Shown: in pieces, positions 40,728 through 50,259 of the stretch | Layout: each line of letters opens with the position of its first letter | Position numbering within the stretch: the first letter of the stretch is position 1 | Assembly: GCF_900108175.1 (NCBI RefSeq) | Contig: NZ_FNVO01000005.1 | Location: 434,001 to 498,000, forward strand | Direction of reading: 5' to 3' | Source: Thermomonospora echinospora | Lineage (GTDB): Bacteria > Actinomycetota > Actinomycetes > Streptosporangiales > Streptosporangiaceae | Length of the DNA stretch: 64,000 nt | The notes under the pieces: model-generated | The model's input: only the letters and a program-made list of their open reading frames with translations | Databases searched by the model: none | Told to the model about the DNA's origin: nothing | Made by a program: the position numbers and the translations under genes

Positions 40728-43010
40728 TCAGGAGGTGGGGTGCAGGCGGTGGGCGAGGGCGGTGTGGCGGCGGCCTGCTCCCGGGGTGCGTACTGCGGCG
40801 GCCAGGGCGCGGCGGGAACCGACGAGCACGACGAGCTTCTTGGCGCGGGTGACGGCGGTGTAGAGCAGGTTGCGTTGCAGCATCGTCCAGGCGCTGGTGG
40901 TCAGCGGGATGACCACGGCGGGGTACTCGCTGCCCTGGGAGCGATGGACGGTGACGGCGTAGGCGTGGGCGAGCTCGTCGAGTTCGGCGAAGTCGTAGTC
41001 GATGAGCTCGTCCTCGTCGGTGCGTACCGTCAACGCGCCTTCTTCCGAGGACAGGGCGGTGACGACGCCGACGGTGCCGTTGAAGACGCCGGCCTTGCCC
41101 TTGTCGTAGTTGTTGCGCAACTGGGTGACCTTGTCGCCGGGGCGGAAGACCCGGCCGCCGTAGCGGCGTTCGGGTACGCCGTCGCGGTGCGGGGTCAGCG
41201 CCTCCTGCAACAGTACGTTGAGGTTGCCCGCCCCGGCCGGACCCCGGTGCATCGGGGCCAGGACCTGGACGTCGCGGCGAGGGTCCAGGCCGAAGCGGGC
41301 CGGGATGCGGCGGGCGACGATGTCGACGACGAGCTTGGCGGTCTCCTCGGCCGGGTGCAGCCCGGAGTCCTCGGGCGGCTCGCAGCCGAACCAGAAGAAG
41401 TCCGCGAACCCCGTCAGCGCCGGGGACGTGCCCGCGTTGATCTTGTGGGCGTTGACCACGATCCCCGACCGCTGGGCCTGCCGGAAGACCTTCCGCAGCC
41501 GAACGCGCGGGATGGCCTCGGCGGCCAGCAGGTCGCGCAGGACCTCACCGGCGCCGACGGAGGGGAGTTGGTCGACATCGCCCACCAGCAGCAGGTGCGC
41601 TCCGGGCGGAACGGCCTTGACCAGCTTGTTCGCCAGGATCACGTCCATCATCGAGGACTCGTCCACCACGACCAGGTCGGCGTCCAGCGGATGGTCCCGG
41701 TCGTAGGCGGGATCACCGCCGGGCTGCAGCTCCAGCAGGCGGTGGACGGTGGAGGCCTCATGGCCGGTCAGCTCGGCCAGCCGCTTGGCGGCACGGCCGG
41801 TCGGTGCGACCAGCAGCACGGTGGCCTTCTTGGCCCGCGCCAGTTCCACCACCGAGCGGACGGTGAAGCTCTTGCCGCAGCCGGGACCGCCGGTGAGCAC
41901 CGCGACCTTACGGGTCAGCGCCAGCCGGACGGCCTCGGCCTGTTCGTCGGCCAGCTGCTGGCCGGTACGCCGTTGCAGCCAGCCCCACGCCGCCTCCCAG
42001 TCCACCTCGGCAAAGGCGGGCAGCCGTTCGGCGCCGGAGTGCAGCAGGCCCAGCAGTCCGGCGGCCAGCGAACGTTCGGCTCGGTGGAAGGGCAGCAGGT
42101 ACACCGCCGGCACCTGGTGACCGTCAGCGGTGTGCACCGTCTCGCGGACCACGCCCTCGGCGGCGGCCAGATCATCCAGGCAGGGCCCGACCAGGTCGTG
42201 GTCGACCTCCAGGATCTTGGTGGCTTCGGTGAGCAGGTTCGGCTCGGGCAGGTAGCAGTGCCCGGCCTCGGCGGCCTGCGACAACGTGTACTGCACCCCG
42301 GCCTTGATCCGCTCGGGGCTGTCGTGCGGGATGCCGACCGCCTGGGCGATGGTGTCAGCGGTCTTGAACCCGATGCCCCACACGTCGGCGGCCAGCCGGT
42401 AGGGCTCGTGACGCACCACATCGATGGAGGCGTCACCGTACCTCTTGTAGATGCGCACCGCCAGGGAGGTCGACACGCCCACCCCGGCCAGGAACACCAT
42501 CACCTCCTTGATCGCCTTCTGTTCCTCCCAGGCGTCGGCGATCCGCCGCATCCGCTTGGGGCCGAGCCCGTACACCTCGGTCAGCCGGGCGGGCTCCTCC
42601 TCGATGATCCGCAGGATGTCGGTGCCGAAATGGTCGACCATCCGCTCGGCCATCATGGGGCCGATCCCCTTGATCAGCCCCGATCCCAGATACCGCCGCA
42701 ATCCCTGCACGGTGGCCGGTAGCACCGTGGTGAAGGAGTGCACCTGGAACTGCCGCCCGTACTTGGGATGAGAGGCCCACCGGCCGCGCAACCGCAGGCT
42801 CTCACCGATCTGGGCGCCCAGCAGCGGCCCCACCACGGTCAGCAGATCGGGTCCGGTCCGCTCGGTGGCCACCCGGGCGATGGTGTACCCGGTGTCCTCG
42901 TTGGCGAAGGTGATGCGCTCCAACACCGCCTCCAGCACCACCTCCCGCTGCGGCACGCCTGGCGCAGCGCCGGAGGAAGAGGCGGCGGACGAAGGACGCG
43001 GATCGCTCAC
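40728..43010 (-). CDS. recD2: RecD2-type SF1B 5'-3' DNA helicase
   Basis: A stand-alone helicase of the RecD2 class, involved in repair or replication-fork processing outside RecBCD. The N-terminal 330 residues hold an OB-like region and helix-hairpin-helix repeats (GIGPMMAERMVDHFG, GLGPKRMRRIADAW, VWGIGFKTADTIAQAVG) absent from RecD1. The motor has Walker A GGPGCGKS (about 380), DESSMMD, VGDVDQLPSVGAGEVL, and the C-terminal AVTVHRSQGSEYPAVVIPL with NLLYTAVTRAKK. Length 760 aa is normal. No recB or recC is nearby. An ATG opens MSDPRPSSAAS. Confidence 0.95.
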   Translation of the reverse strand: MSDPRPSSAASSSGAAPGVPQREVVLEAVLERITFANEDTGYTIARVATERTGPDLLTVVGPLLGAQIGESLRLRGRWASHPKYGRQFQVHSFTTVLPATVQGLRRYLGSGLIKGIGPMMAERMVDHFGTDILRIIEEEPARLTEVYGLGPKRMRRIADAWEEQKAIKEVMVFLAGVGVSTSLAVRIYKRYGDASIDVVRHEPYRLAADVWGIGFKTADTIAQAVGIPHDSPERIKAGVQYTLSQAAEAGHCYLPEPNLLTEATKILEVDHDLVGPCLDDLAAAEGVVRETVHTADGHQVPAVYLLPFHRAERSLAAGLLGLLHSGAERLPAFAEVDWEAAWGWLQRRTGQQLADEQAEAVRLALTRKVAVLTGGPGCGKSFTVRSVVELARAKKATVLLVAPTGRAAKRLAELTGHEASTVHRLLELQPGGDPAYDRDHPLDADLVVVDESSMMDVILANKLVKAVPPGAHLLLVGDVDQLPSVGAGEVLRDLLAAEAIPRVRLRKVFRQAQRSGIVVNAHKINAGTSPALTGFADFFWFGCEPPEDSGLHPAEETAKLVVDIVARRIPARFGLDPRRDVQVLAPMHRGPAGAGNLNVLLQEALTPHRDGVPERRYGGRVFRPGDKVTQLRNNYDKGKAGVFNGTVGVVTALSSEEGALTVRTDEDELIDYDFAELDELAHAYAVTVHRSQGSEYPAVVIPLTTSAWTMLQRNLLYTAVTRAKKLVVLVGSRRALAAAVRTPGAGRRHTALAHRLHPTS

Positions 43011-43191
43011 ACCCGCCTATTGTGCCGGGCACATGCGCCCCCCCGTGCCGACCGCTGCCGTTCCCCGTGGGCCGGACAGCGCGGACGGCTTGGCCGTTGC
43101 CGGTCCTTACCTTCGCGGCGTTGTGGGAGCCTGATGGACTTCTTCCACCGTGAGATGGTGCCGGTTCCTGCGGGCCGAGGTCTTGCCGCGG

Positions 43192-43914
43192 TCATCTCCG
43201 TTGACGTCTTTGTCGGCGCGGTGGGCGGCCGTCCTGCTGGAGCGCCCGGGCGAGGCGGTCTGGTCGAGGGCCGGTGGGCTGCCATGTCCAGGCGACGGTG
43301 CGGGTTTCCTTGGAAGTGATGGTCAGCGGGGTGAGGCGATCGGGGCCGGGCAGGCCAAGCCTGTGGACGGCCGCCTCCTCGTACAGGTAGCCGGAGACGA
43401 TGAGGGCCAGGTCACCAGTGGCGGCGGCCTTGAAAGCGGGGGCCTCCAGGAGACGGAACAGGTGGTTGACGGCGGTGCCGGTGACACCGTACGGGTCGGC
43501 GTACACGAAACCGGCGTGCACGGCCATCCGCAGTCGCAGGCGGGCCGAACGGCCGGCGACCTTGTTGTGAGCGCGCAGCCCGGCGAGCAGGTGACCGACG
43601 AGGGGGTGCAGCAGGATGTGGACGCCTGCGGCCGGTGGGGCGATCAGCAGTAGCCCGTCGCCGCGGTCCTCACGGTGACATGCGTCCCAGTCCAGTCCGG
43701 CCGACCGGCAGGCCTCGTGGGTGATGCGGTAGAGGGCCTGCCGTAGGTGAAGTTGGAGGTGCGGGTCGGCTCGGCGCGCGAAGCCGGTGATGTCCAAGGC
43801 GATCATGCCGCAGTGGACCGGCCACTGCCGTGCGGGCGGGCGCAACACGGCGGCGTGCTGGGTGAGGTCGGGCGGCGGGGGGTCGCCGAAGGCGGGTGGT
43901 GGCGCGGTGTTCAT
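43192..43914 (-). CDS. class III nucleotidyl cyclase-domain protein
   Basis: The central 140 residues match the class III cyclase fold. Metal-binding Asp are in IALDITGFA (D41) and RGDGLLLIAP (D86), and the catalytic Asn/Arg pair appears as VNHLFRL (N150, R154, the usual N-x3-R spacing), so activity is possible. Substrate-selecting residues are not clear, so cAMP, cGMP or a pyrimidine product cannot be told apart. There is no membrane or sensor domain; the C-terminus is a basic tail (RPPRRQRRQRR). The ATG at 43914 after GCAGGT is preferred over one 15 bp upstream. It is the last of three genes starting with an HTH protein. Such cyclases occur in signalling and in phage-defence modules. Confidence 0.75.
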   Translation of the reverse strand: MNTAPPPAFGDPPPPDLTQHAAVLRPPARQWPVHCGMIALDITGFARRADPHLQLHLRQALYRITHEACRSAGLDWDACHREDRGDGLLLIAPPAAGVHILLHPLVGHLLAGLRAHNKVAGRSARLRLRMAVHAGFVYADPYGVTGTAVNHLFRLLEAPAFKAAATGDLALIVSGYLYEEAAVHRLGLPGPDRLTPLTITSKETRTVAWTWQPTGPRPDRLARALQQDGRPPRRQRRQRR

Positions 43915-44014
43915 CGCTACCTGCTTCATCGTTGAAGGAGGGATCGAGCAAGGCCCGGCGCCGGGGGCGCAGGGACGGGCGGCCCGGGGAACAGGACCGC
44001 TGCGGCCGGAGGGC

Positions 44015-44302
44015 TCACACGGGTTCGGCCCAGAACTCCAGCAGCTGGTCGGCGGGCAGGTGATGGGCCAGCGGCGGCTGGTTCAGCCGCCGCCCGGTGG
44101 CCAGCATCCATGTCGTGGTCAACGCCACGCCCAAGGTGACTTCCTCGGCCGAGCACGGACCATGGTCGGCGGGTCTCATCGGTGCGGTGACGGCCTGCCT
44201 GCCAGGCCGTCGTTCGATGACCGGTACGGGCCGGCGCGTCGGCGGCCCGGCGGCCACTGGGACCGAGGTCTTCGCACGACGGTGCGGCATCGTGGTGATC
44301 AT
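44015..44302 (-). CDS. hypothetical protein, 95 aa, middle gene of the cyclase module
   Basis: An Arg/Pro-rich first half followed by a compact second half (CSAEEVTLGVALTTTWMLAT, then GRRLNQPPLAHHLPADQLLEF). It has no membrane helix or catalytic motif that I recognise. Its ATG overlaps the stop of the HTH gene (ATGA), so it is translated with it. It lies 100 bp before the cyclase gene. It may be an adaptor or effector in this module. Confidence 0.6.
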   Translation of the reverse strand: MITTMPHRRAKTSVPVAAGPPTRRPVPVIERRPGRQAVTAPMRPADHGPCSAEEVTLGVALTTTWMLATGRRLNQPPLAHHLPADQLLEFWAEPV

Positions 44303-44898
44303 CGGCGGATCACACCGCCGTCGTCATGGCCGGCGTCGTTCGAGGCGCCGGCGGCCGGGTCTGCGGCGGCTGAGGCTCCGGCGGCCGGGTCCGCGCTGGT
44401 GTCGAGGACATCGGCGGGGGCCGCCTGCGGAGGTACGCCGGTCGCGTCGGGGATGGTGTCGGCTTCACCCTCCCGCTGGGCGGGCTCGTACGGCGCTGGA
44501 CGCTCGCCCGCGGCAGGCTGTTCGCCGGACGCCGCACACTCTGGGGCGAGGGCGGTGCGGGCCTGCTGCAGACGCTCGATCCAGGTGGGCACGGTGTCCA
44601 CGCCCGGGTCGGCCGAGATGACGAAAGTCTCAAAGGCCCGCCGCTGGCAGGCCAGCACGAAACTCACCACCCAGCCCGCCGACGGCAGCCCCGCCCGCCG
44701 GCCGCCGAGCACCTCGGAGATCGCGCTCACCGACAGCTTCGGCAGATTCCGCTCGCGCACCTGCTCGGGATACAGGTCCGCCAGCCGCCCGGAGACGTCC
44801 ACCAGCGACCGGTACGCCGGCGCCCCGCAGGCGAGGTGAAACTCCCGCAGCTGAGCGACGAAGGCCGCCACCACGGGGTTGTGAACATCTTGTGCCAT
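44299..44898 (-). CDS. helix-turn-helix domain protein, first gene of the cyclase module
   Basis: Residues about 10-85 form an XRE-like helix-turn-helix of the actinobacterial type found at the front of many signalling proteins: FVAQLREFHLACGAPAYRSL, then LSVSAISEVLGGRRAGLPSA and the packing helix SFVLACQRRA. The remaining 100 residues are Ala/Pro/Glu-rich and probably disordered, ending in a repeat AADPAAGAS. The ATG follows GAGGAG. It is probably a regulator or adaptor for the two downstream genes. The AT-richer DNA upstream (44900-45060) likely holds its promoter. Confidence 0.75.
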   Translation of the reverse strand: MAQDVHNPVVAAFVAQLREFHLACGAPAYRSLVDVSGRLADLYPEQVRERNLPKLSVSAISEVLGGRRAGLPSAGWVVSFVLACQRRAFETFVISADPGVDTVPTWIERLQQARTALAPECAASGEQPAAGERPAPYEPAQREGEADTIPDATGVPPQAAPADVLDTSADPAAGASAAADPAAGASNDAGHDDGGVIRR

Positions 44899-45540
44899 CA
44901 CTCCTCGTTCTTGTCGACTTCCGGCATTTACGCCGTTCCCTGCTGTAGGGCCACATGCTGTCAGCCCAAGACGCCTCTCGTCGGCAAAATCGGCAAAAAC
45001 CAGATATACGAAATGCTCGCTTTTGTTCTGTGTTGTTCTAGAGCTGCGATCAGAGTCGTGACCAGCAAAAACACGCATGGAGTGGACACTCACGAAGAGG
45101 GCGTCGAGATGCGCCACCCGCGCTGCACGAGCGACGGTAAGTGCTCTTGCACGTGCGCTCGCACTTGCACCATTAGGCCACCGGAGTGGGGGCTGTGGCC
45201 CATCGGTTTCGCGCATGCCAAAAGACGCCGGACCCGGCTTTTACGGGAACGGCGTTGCCGGCGCGCGTCTTGCGCCGGACCCCTCGGCCTGGCCGAGGGA
45301 GGCCTGGACGGCCCATGGACAGGCCACGACGGCGCGCTGCCGCCACTGTGACCACTGCCCGAGCGACAGTTCTGCGTCACCTGCCACAGACGGGCGGCAC
45401 CAGGACCGGCCGCCGATCACCGCCCGCGGGCGGCCGTTCTTGCCGGCCGAGGGTCCGTATGTGGGCGATTTGCAAGGATCAGGGGGTCATGTGCTGGGAT
45501 GGTGCGCGTCTCGGTGAAGATCCAGAAAGGAGACTCGTCC
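44899..45540. other. intergenic region without a supported gene
   Basis: The first 160 bp are unusually AT-rich for this genome (for example CAAAATCGGCAAAAACCAGA) and probably contain the promoter of the HTH gene. Around 45140-45178 short GTGC/GCAC repeats occur. Several open frames cross the rest on both strands, but none has a convincing ribosome binding site or protein-like composition. Confidence 0.5.
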
Positions 45541-45969
45541 ATGCGCGTGGCGCTGAGTGTCGCGGTCCTCGGGCTGACCGCCGGCCTGCTGTCCGCCTGT
45601 GGCGGCGACGGCGACGAGCCGGACGATGCCCAGGCGTCGTCGTCCCCGGCCGCGACCGCTCCGGCGACACAGCAGCCGGCGGAGCAGGCCAACGGCCTGG
45701 CCGGAACGTGGAAGCCGATCAACAAGAGCCCGATCGCCACGCTCACGATCACCGGCACGACCGCGCAGACGACCGGCGAACTCGCCTGCCCCGGCACCAT
45801 CACCGGCGCCGACTCGGCCAAGCCGACCCTCACCCTGGACTGCACCACGCCGAACGAGGACCGCAAGCGCGGAACCCTGAAGCTCAAGCCGGACGGCTCC
45901 GCGCTCGTCATCACCTGGGACGGCCCCGCCTGGGGCGGCATGATCGACAGCATGAAGCGAGCCGGCTGA
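45541..45969 (+). CDS. small secreted lipoprotein
   Basis: A 142-residue protein with signal peptide MRVALSVAVLGLTAGLLSAC (lipid Cys at 20), an acidic and Ala/Thr/Gln-rich linker, and a beta-rich C-terminal domain of about 90 residues starting GLAGTWKPINKSPIATLTIT. This resembles lipocalin-like or META-type small domains, with two Cys (LACPGT, LDCTTP) that may form a disulfide. The ATG follows AAAGGAGACTCGTCC. No function known. Confidence 0.78.
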   Translation: MRVALSVAVLGLTAGLLSACGGDGDEPDDAQASSSPAATAPATQQPAEQANGLAGTWKPINKSPIATLTITGTTAQTTGELACPGTITGADSAKPTLTLDCTTPNEDRKRGTLKLKPDGSALVITWDGPAWGGMIDSMKRAG

Positions 45970-46569
45970 TCCCGCCGACGCGACGCCGGGTGATCGAACG
46001 CACCTGGCCCGGCTGACCGGCTGCCGCCGCCTTCTTGGCGTTGGCATGGACCAGTGCCGCCGGCCTCAAGGGCCACTGACGCGATCGCTGCGCGACGGCC
46101 TACGGCCGCCGTCCTCGGCCCCGGAGACCTCCACGGCCCCTACGGGCGGCAAGGGCGGGCAGGTCCAGGCCTGCCCTCATCACCACCCGGCGCCCGACAA
46201 ACACAAGATCATTTATTGGGAGTCTCCACGGTTCACGGGCATTGACCCCCTGGCCGTCCCCTCGGATCGTGGAGACCTTCAGTAGCTGGTCCTCATCAGT
46301 ACAGGGCGGGAACGAGCCCGCCGTCGGCTTCGGCTCCAACGGCGGCGCCCGTCCGGCTGGGACCGCAGCGGGCTGACCCTGCACGCGGTTTACCAGGCCA
46401 CCGGTCGGCAGATGATCCCTCAAACCTGTATCTGGCGGCTCCGCAAAGACATCAGTGAGCGGCAGGGGCTGCTACCTGCGGTGATGCGAAGCCGTACACC
46501 GGACGGGGTAACCATGCTGTCCGGTCGGCCTTCATGGCGGTCCGCCGTGGCTTCAAGAGTTCTCGGCCG
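45970..46569. other. intergenic region with one inverted repeat, no supported gene
   Basis: GTCTCCACG at 46222-46230 pairs perfectly with CGTGGAGAC at 46268-46276 across 37 nt. The rest shows no protein-like reading, no tRNA and no recognisable insertion sequence end. Confidence 0.5.
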
Positions 46570-47601
46570 CTACGGACGCGGGTCCAGGGAAATGTGCGGG
46601 GACAACGCACGGAGGAAGTCGGGGGCGTCGAACATCTCGCCGGCGGAGGCGACGCCGACGGTCCTGGTCCGTCCGGTGAGTATGCGGTCGACCGCTTCCA
46701 CCACGAGTGGCGCGGTGACGGCGTAGATGTCCTGGCCGCTTGCCGTAGCGCGCCGTTCAGTGCCGCCGGAACGTACGACGACGTCGACGAGGAAGGTCTG
46801 CGCGGACCGCCCATGCTCGTCGGCCGCGGCCGGCGCCGGTGTGTCAGGGGCCGCCAGATCCCTGGCCGCCTCGACCGTCATGTAGGTGCACACCTCGGGG
46901 ACGGACAGGTGGCTGGGAATGGTGACGACGTCAGCCATCGTGAACTCCCCGATGACCTCCCGGGTGCCCATCGGGTCGGGGAAGGACCACTTCAGGGTGG
47001 GCGGGGCATCAGCGCGGTACTCCAGCCGCCCGTTCGCATAGCGGACACGTCCGCCGTTCCGCCGGTCCCGGGAGACCTTACCCGAGGCGCGTGTCCCGTC
47101 CGTGGGGTGCCAACTGCTCAGCCCGTACGCGATGTGCGCCTCGTCGGCCGCCGTCCAGTCGCCCATCGCCGCGGTGGCCAGCAGGTCGCCGAGGCCGCCG
47201 AAGAAGGCCATCGCGGGGACGATCACCGCTCCCGCGGCGCGGGCGCGGTCGGTGAAGTGCGCGAACGTGTCGGCGTTGGCCTCGATCTCGGCCGCCACAT
47301 CCACGTATGGGATCCCGGCGCGCAGTGCCGCCTCGATCACGGGAGCGGCCGTCGTGGCAAAGGGGCCGGCGCAGTTGATCACCGCCGCCGTATCGGCCAG
47401 CGCGCGGTCGAGCGCGACCGGATCGTCGGCCGACGCCACCTGGGTCCGCAGTCCGGGATGGGACGCCGCCAACGCCTGCAGCTTATCGGCGTCGCGGCCG
47501 GAGAGAACCGGGACGAACCCGCGCCGCAGCAGCTCTGCCACCACGAACCGGCCGGTGTGCCCGTACGCGCCGAATACCGCCACCATCTGCCCCGATCCCA
47601 T
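46570..47601 (-). CDS. saccharopine dehydrogenase-like NAD(P)-binding enzyme
   Basis: Residues 1-130 are a Rossmann domain: VAVFGAYGHTGRFVVAELLR with the dinucleotide-binding glycines, SGRDADKL, and VINCAGPFATTAAPVIEAAL. The C-terminal part (PAMAFFGGLGDLLATAAMGD, YGLSSWHPTDGTRASG) matches the trans-acting enoyl-reductase / saccharopine-dehydrogenase-like proteins of actinobacteria. The 343-residue form begins at an ATG after AGGGGAGA; longer readings cross into the divergent regulator. It is divergent from a GlxA-type regulator with only 80 bp between, so it is probably its target. Substrate unknown. Confidence 0.85.
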   Translation of the reverse strand: MGSGQMVAVFGAYGHTGRFVVAELLRRGFVPVLSGRDADKLQALAASHPGLRTQVASADDPVALDRALADTAAVINCAGPFATTAAPVIEAALRAGIPYVDVAAEIEANADTFAHFTDRARAAGAVIVPAMAFFGGLGDLLATAAMGDWTAADEAHIAYGLSSWHPTDGTRASGKVSRDRRNGGRVRYANGRLEYRADAPPTLKWSFPDPMGTREVIGEFTMADVVTIPSHLSVPEVCTYMTVEAARDLAAPDTPAPAAADEHGRSAQTFLVDVVVRSGGTERRATASGQDIYAVTAPLVVEAVDRILTGRTRTVGVASAGEMFDAPDFLRALSPHISLDPRP

Positions 47602-47681
47602 GGGCTCTCCCCTGTGCTCGAATGATCCGCCACGGACATCCTGATGGAGGCGGGCATCCGACCACGAGTGTCCGGAACGCC

Positions 47682-48656
47682 ATGACCCATACAATTCCGG
47701 ACATGGGCACTGTCGCGTTGGCCGTCACCGACGGAATGCTGCACTTCGAACTGTCCCAGGCGTACGAGGTCTTCGCCTCCGCTCCGGCCGGCGTAACGGT
47801 CCCCTGGTACGACGTCACCGTCTGCGGGCCGGTCGCCGTACGGGTCGGCCGATTCCACCTGGAGCCCGACCTCGGACTCGACCGGCTCCAGCACGCCGAC
47901 ACCGTGATCGTCCCGGGCTGGGCCGACATCGACGAGGAGCCACCCGCCGGTTTGGTCGACGCGGTACGCGCGGCCCACGAGGCAGGCGCACGCGTGGCCT
48001 CCCTCTGCACGGGCGCGTTCGTACTGGCCGCCGCCGGCCTGCTGGACGGAAAGCGCGCAACCACGCACTGGGCGCACACCGATGTTCTGGCCGCCCGCTA
48101 CCCCCGGGTGGAGGTCGACCCGGACGTGCTCTACGTGGACAACGGCAGCGTGCTCACCTCCGCCGGCAAGGCCGCGGCCATGGACCTGTGCCTGCACCTT
48201 GTCCGCCTCGACCACGGCTCGTCGATCGCCAACGCGGTCGCCCGTCGCCTGGTCGTGCCACCGCACCGGGCCGGCGGCCAGGCCCAGTTCGTCACCACCC
48301 CGGTGCCCGCCCAGGACGACCACCCGCTCGCCGCCCTGTTCCCCTGGATCCTCGAACGACTGGACCAACCGCTGACCGTGGAGGACTTGGCCCGCCAGGC
48401 ACGGATGAGCTCACGCCACCTGGGCCGCCACTTCAAGTCGGTGACCGGTACCACTCCGCTGCAATGGCTGCTGACCCAGCGGATTCGCCATGCCCAGGAG
48501 TTGCTGGAGACCACCGACGACAGCATCGACACCATCGCGGCGGCCACCGGCATGGGCACCGCCACGACACTACGCCGCCACTTCAACCGTACGATCGGCG
48601 TGCCTCCGGACACCTACCGCCGCACCTTCCGCGAAGAGCACCCAAAACTCGCATAG
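47682..48656 (+). CDS. GlxA family transcriptional regulator (DJ-1/PfpI + AraC)
   Basis: Residues about 8-185 are a class I glutamine-amidotransferase-like (DJ-1/PfpI) domain with the nucleophile-elbow Cys in VASLCTGAFVLAAAGLLDG (about residue 109), likely a ligand sensor. Residues about 215-320 are an AraC DNA-binding domain with two helix-turn-helix units (VEDLARQARMSSRHLGRHFK and IDTIAAATGMGTATTLRRHF). The ATG at 47682 is the first with full DJ-1 fold; no strong ribosome binding site is visible. It is divergent from the saccharopine dehydrogenase-like gene and probably controls it. Confidence 0.92.
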   Translation: MTHTIPDMGTVALAVTDGMLHFELSQAYEVFASAPAGVTVPWYDVTVCGPVAVRVGRFHLEPDLGLDRLQHADTVIVPGWADIDEEPPAGLVDAVRAAHEAGARVASLCTGAFVLAAAGLLDGKRATTHWAHTDVLAARYPRVEVDPDVLYVDNGSVLTSAGKAAAMDLCLHLVRLDHGSSIANAVARRLVVPPHRAGGQAQFVTTPVPAQDDHPLAALFPWILERLDQPLTVEDLARQARMSSRHLGRHFKSVTGTTPLQWLLTQRIRHAQELLETTDDSIDTIAAATGMGTATTLRRHFNRTIGVPPDTYRRTFREEHPKLA

Positions 48657-48811
48657 TCACGCCCAGGGAAAAAGCAGCGGCGAGCTGTCTTGCCCGGCGG
48701 ACGCCCGCCCGCCCATGCTGGCCCTCACCGACGCCGGCGAGCCCTGGCCCATGAACGCCTGGGCCACTAGATGGAGAGCTCCACACCCCCTGACCGGAAG
48801 GTGCGACCACG

Positions 48812-50146
48812 GTGGCCGTCCCAAATGAACCGCCCACCAACCAAGACCACACCCTCGCCCATAACAAGGGGGGCCTTGGATTTGGGCGGCACGCCCTGTA
48901 CTACCCGTACTTCCACGTGCGTGACGAGCGGTGGCTGAAGCTGGCAGCGCTGTACTGGCCCAAGCTGGTGCGCATCGTCCCGGACGGCTACCGGACCCGG
49001 GACAGCGACACCGTGCTGGCGCTCGGCGACGAGTTCATCGTGCGTCTGCCTCCAGGTCGGTCGGTGGACGCGGTGGCCCCGTTGTTTGTCCGCCTGTCGG
49101 CCGACCACGCCGACCGGGTGCGTCCTGTACTGGGCGTCCTGAACGAGCAGACCGAGCTCGCTCGATGGTTCCAGCGGCGGCGGACGCGGAATCTTCATCC
49201 TCTGGCGAGGAGGGCTGAACATCCCTTGACGGGAGTGCATGTGACCCAGGTCGCACCCGCTGTCCTGGAGGCACTGCAGGAGGCCGGGTTGGCCGTGGCG
49301 CCTGATACCGGTCTGTGGCACAGCGCGCTCCACCAACAGAACCGCGGCTGGCCGGAGAGCGCACTGGACGGCCGTCCGCACGCGGACTACGCCGAATGGG
49401 TCGTGATGCGGGCAGAGTTGGCCGCGGTGTACACCACAGTGCTTGCACAAGACTTCGCCGCGGCCAATAGCCTGCAGCCCACCACGGACCAGGAGGATGC
49501 CTACACGGTGGCGACCGATTGGACCACCGACGGCATCGCCGCCGCATTGCTCCACCAGCCGCGGCCACCTTCACCCTCGCAAGGCGAACTGGCACAACGG
49601 CTTGGCTTCCTCGCTCTGGACGTGGTCGTGCCCGCTCATCTGGACACGATCCCGGTCCAGAAGATCCTCGAAGTCCGACGGCGCTACGGCGCGGAGTTCT
49701 TCGCCTTCGGCCGGGCCGTGGACGAAGCGGCCACAGCGCTGGCCCAAGACCTCCCCCACATTACAGACCAGGTAGTTCTCGAGAACTACCTGCGTGACAT
49801 CGTCGCCACCCAGTTCGACCAGCCGCGCGAAGAACTCCGCCGTGCGCTACGCAGGGCGATGGGCGACGCGGCGCTAGCGTCGATCAACGTCAAGGTGGAC
49901 CTGCCCGCCGGGGCCGCGATCGCAGGTGGCGCATGGCTGACCGGGCACCCACTGTTGGCGGGCACCCTAGGCGCCGCGATCGGCCTTATGACCATCGGTC
50001 GCGGAGCCCGTCAACAACGCGACGCCGCCCGGCAGTCCTCGCTCGCGGTGAGCTACCTCCTTCACACTGAGAGCTCTTTGCAAGCTCACGGATTGCTGGC
50101 GCGCACGCTCGCCAGGCTGACGCACATGACTGGTGACACACACTGA
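48812..50146 (+). CDS. DUF6236 family protein
   Basis: A 444-residue soluble protein with the DUF6236 opening ALYYPYFHVRDERWLKLAAL (about 28-47), then YWPKLVRIVPDGYRTRDSDT. The middle is mostly helical, and the C-terminal quarter has a weak hydrophobic segment (AAIAGGAWLTGHPLLAGTLG, then AAIGLMTIG) that could touch a membrane. The GTG start follows GGAAGG. Function of the family is unknown; members are found in accessory regions of actinobacteria and proteobacteria and may be defence-related. An IS630 fragment lies just downstream. Confidence 0.82.
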   Translation: MAVPNEPPTNQDHTLAHNKGGLGFGRHALYYPYFHVRDERWLKLAALYWPKLVRIVPDGYRTRDSDTVLALGDEFIVRLPPGRSVDAVAPLFVRLSADHADRVRPVLGVLNEQTELARWFQRRRTRNLHPLARRAEHPLTGVHVTQVAPAVLEALQEAGLAVAPDTGLWHSALHQQNRGWPESALDGRPHADYAEWVVMRAELAAVYTTVLAQDFAAANSLQPTTDQEDAYTVATDWTTDGIAAALLHQPRPPSPSQGELAQRLGFLALDVVVPAHLDTIPVQKILEVRRRYGAEFFAFGRAVDEAATALAQDLPHITDQVVLENYLRDIVATQFDQPREELRRALRRAMGDAALASINVKVDLPAGAAIAGGAWLTGHPLLAGTLGAAIGLMTIGRGARQQRDAARQSSLAVSYLLHTESSLQAHGLLARTLARLTHMTGDTH

Positions 50147-50259
50147 CGCGCTCGCGGATCGGGGTCCCTTCCCTCGTGGCGGTTGGATCCACTGACACTA
50201 ATTCCGCGCATACCACTGTCACTTTCTCCGCGCTCAACACTGGGCACCACGCGGGACGC

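Noticed and set aside
45077-45517. A 146-codon open frame with CRHCDHC on the plus strand
   Set aside because: No ribosome binding site, Ala/Arg-rich low-complexity sequence, and the Cys cluster lies between frames that are equally open.
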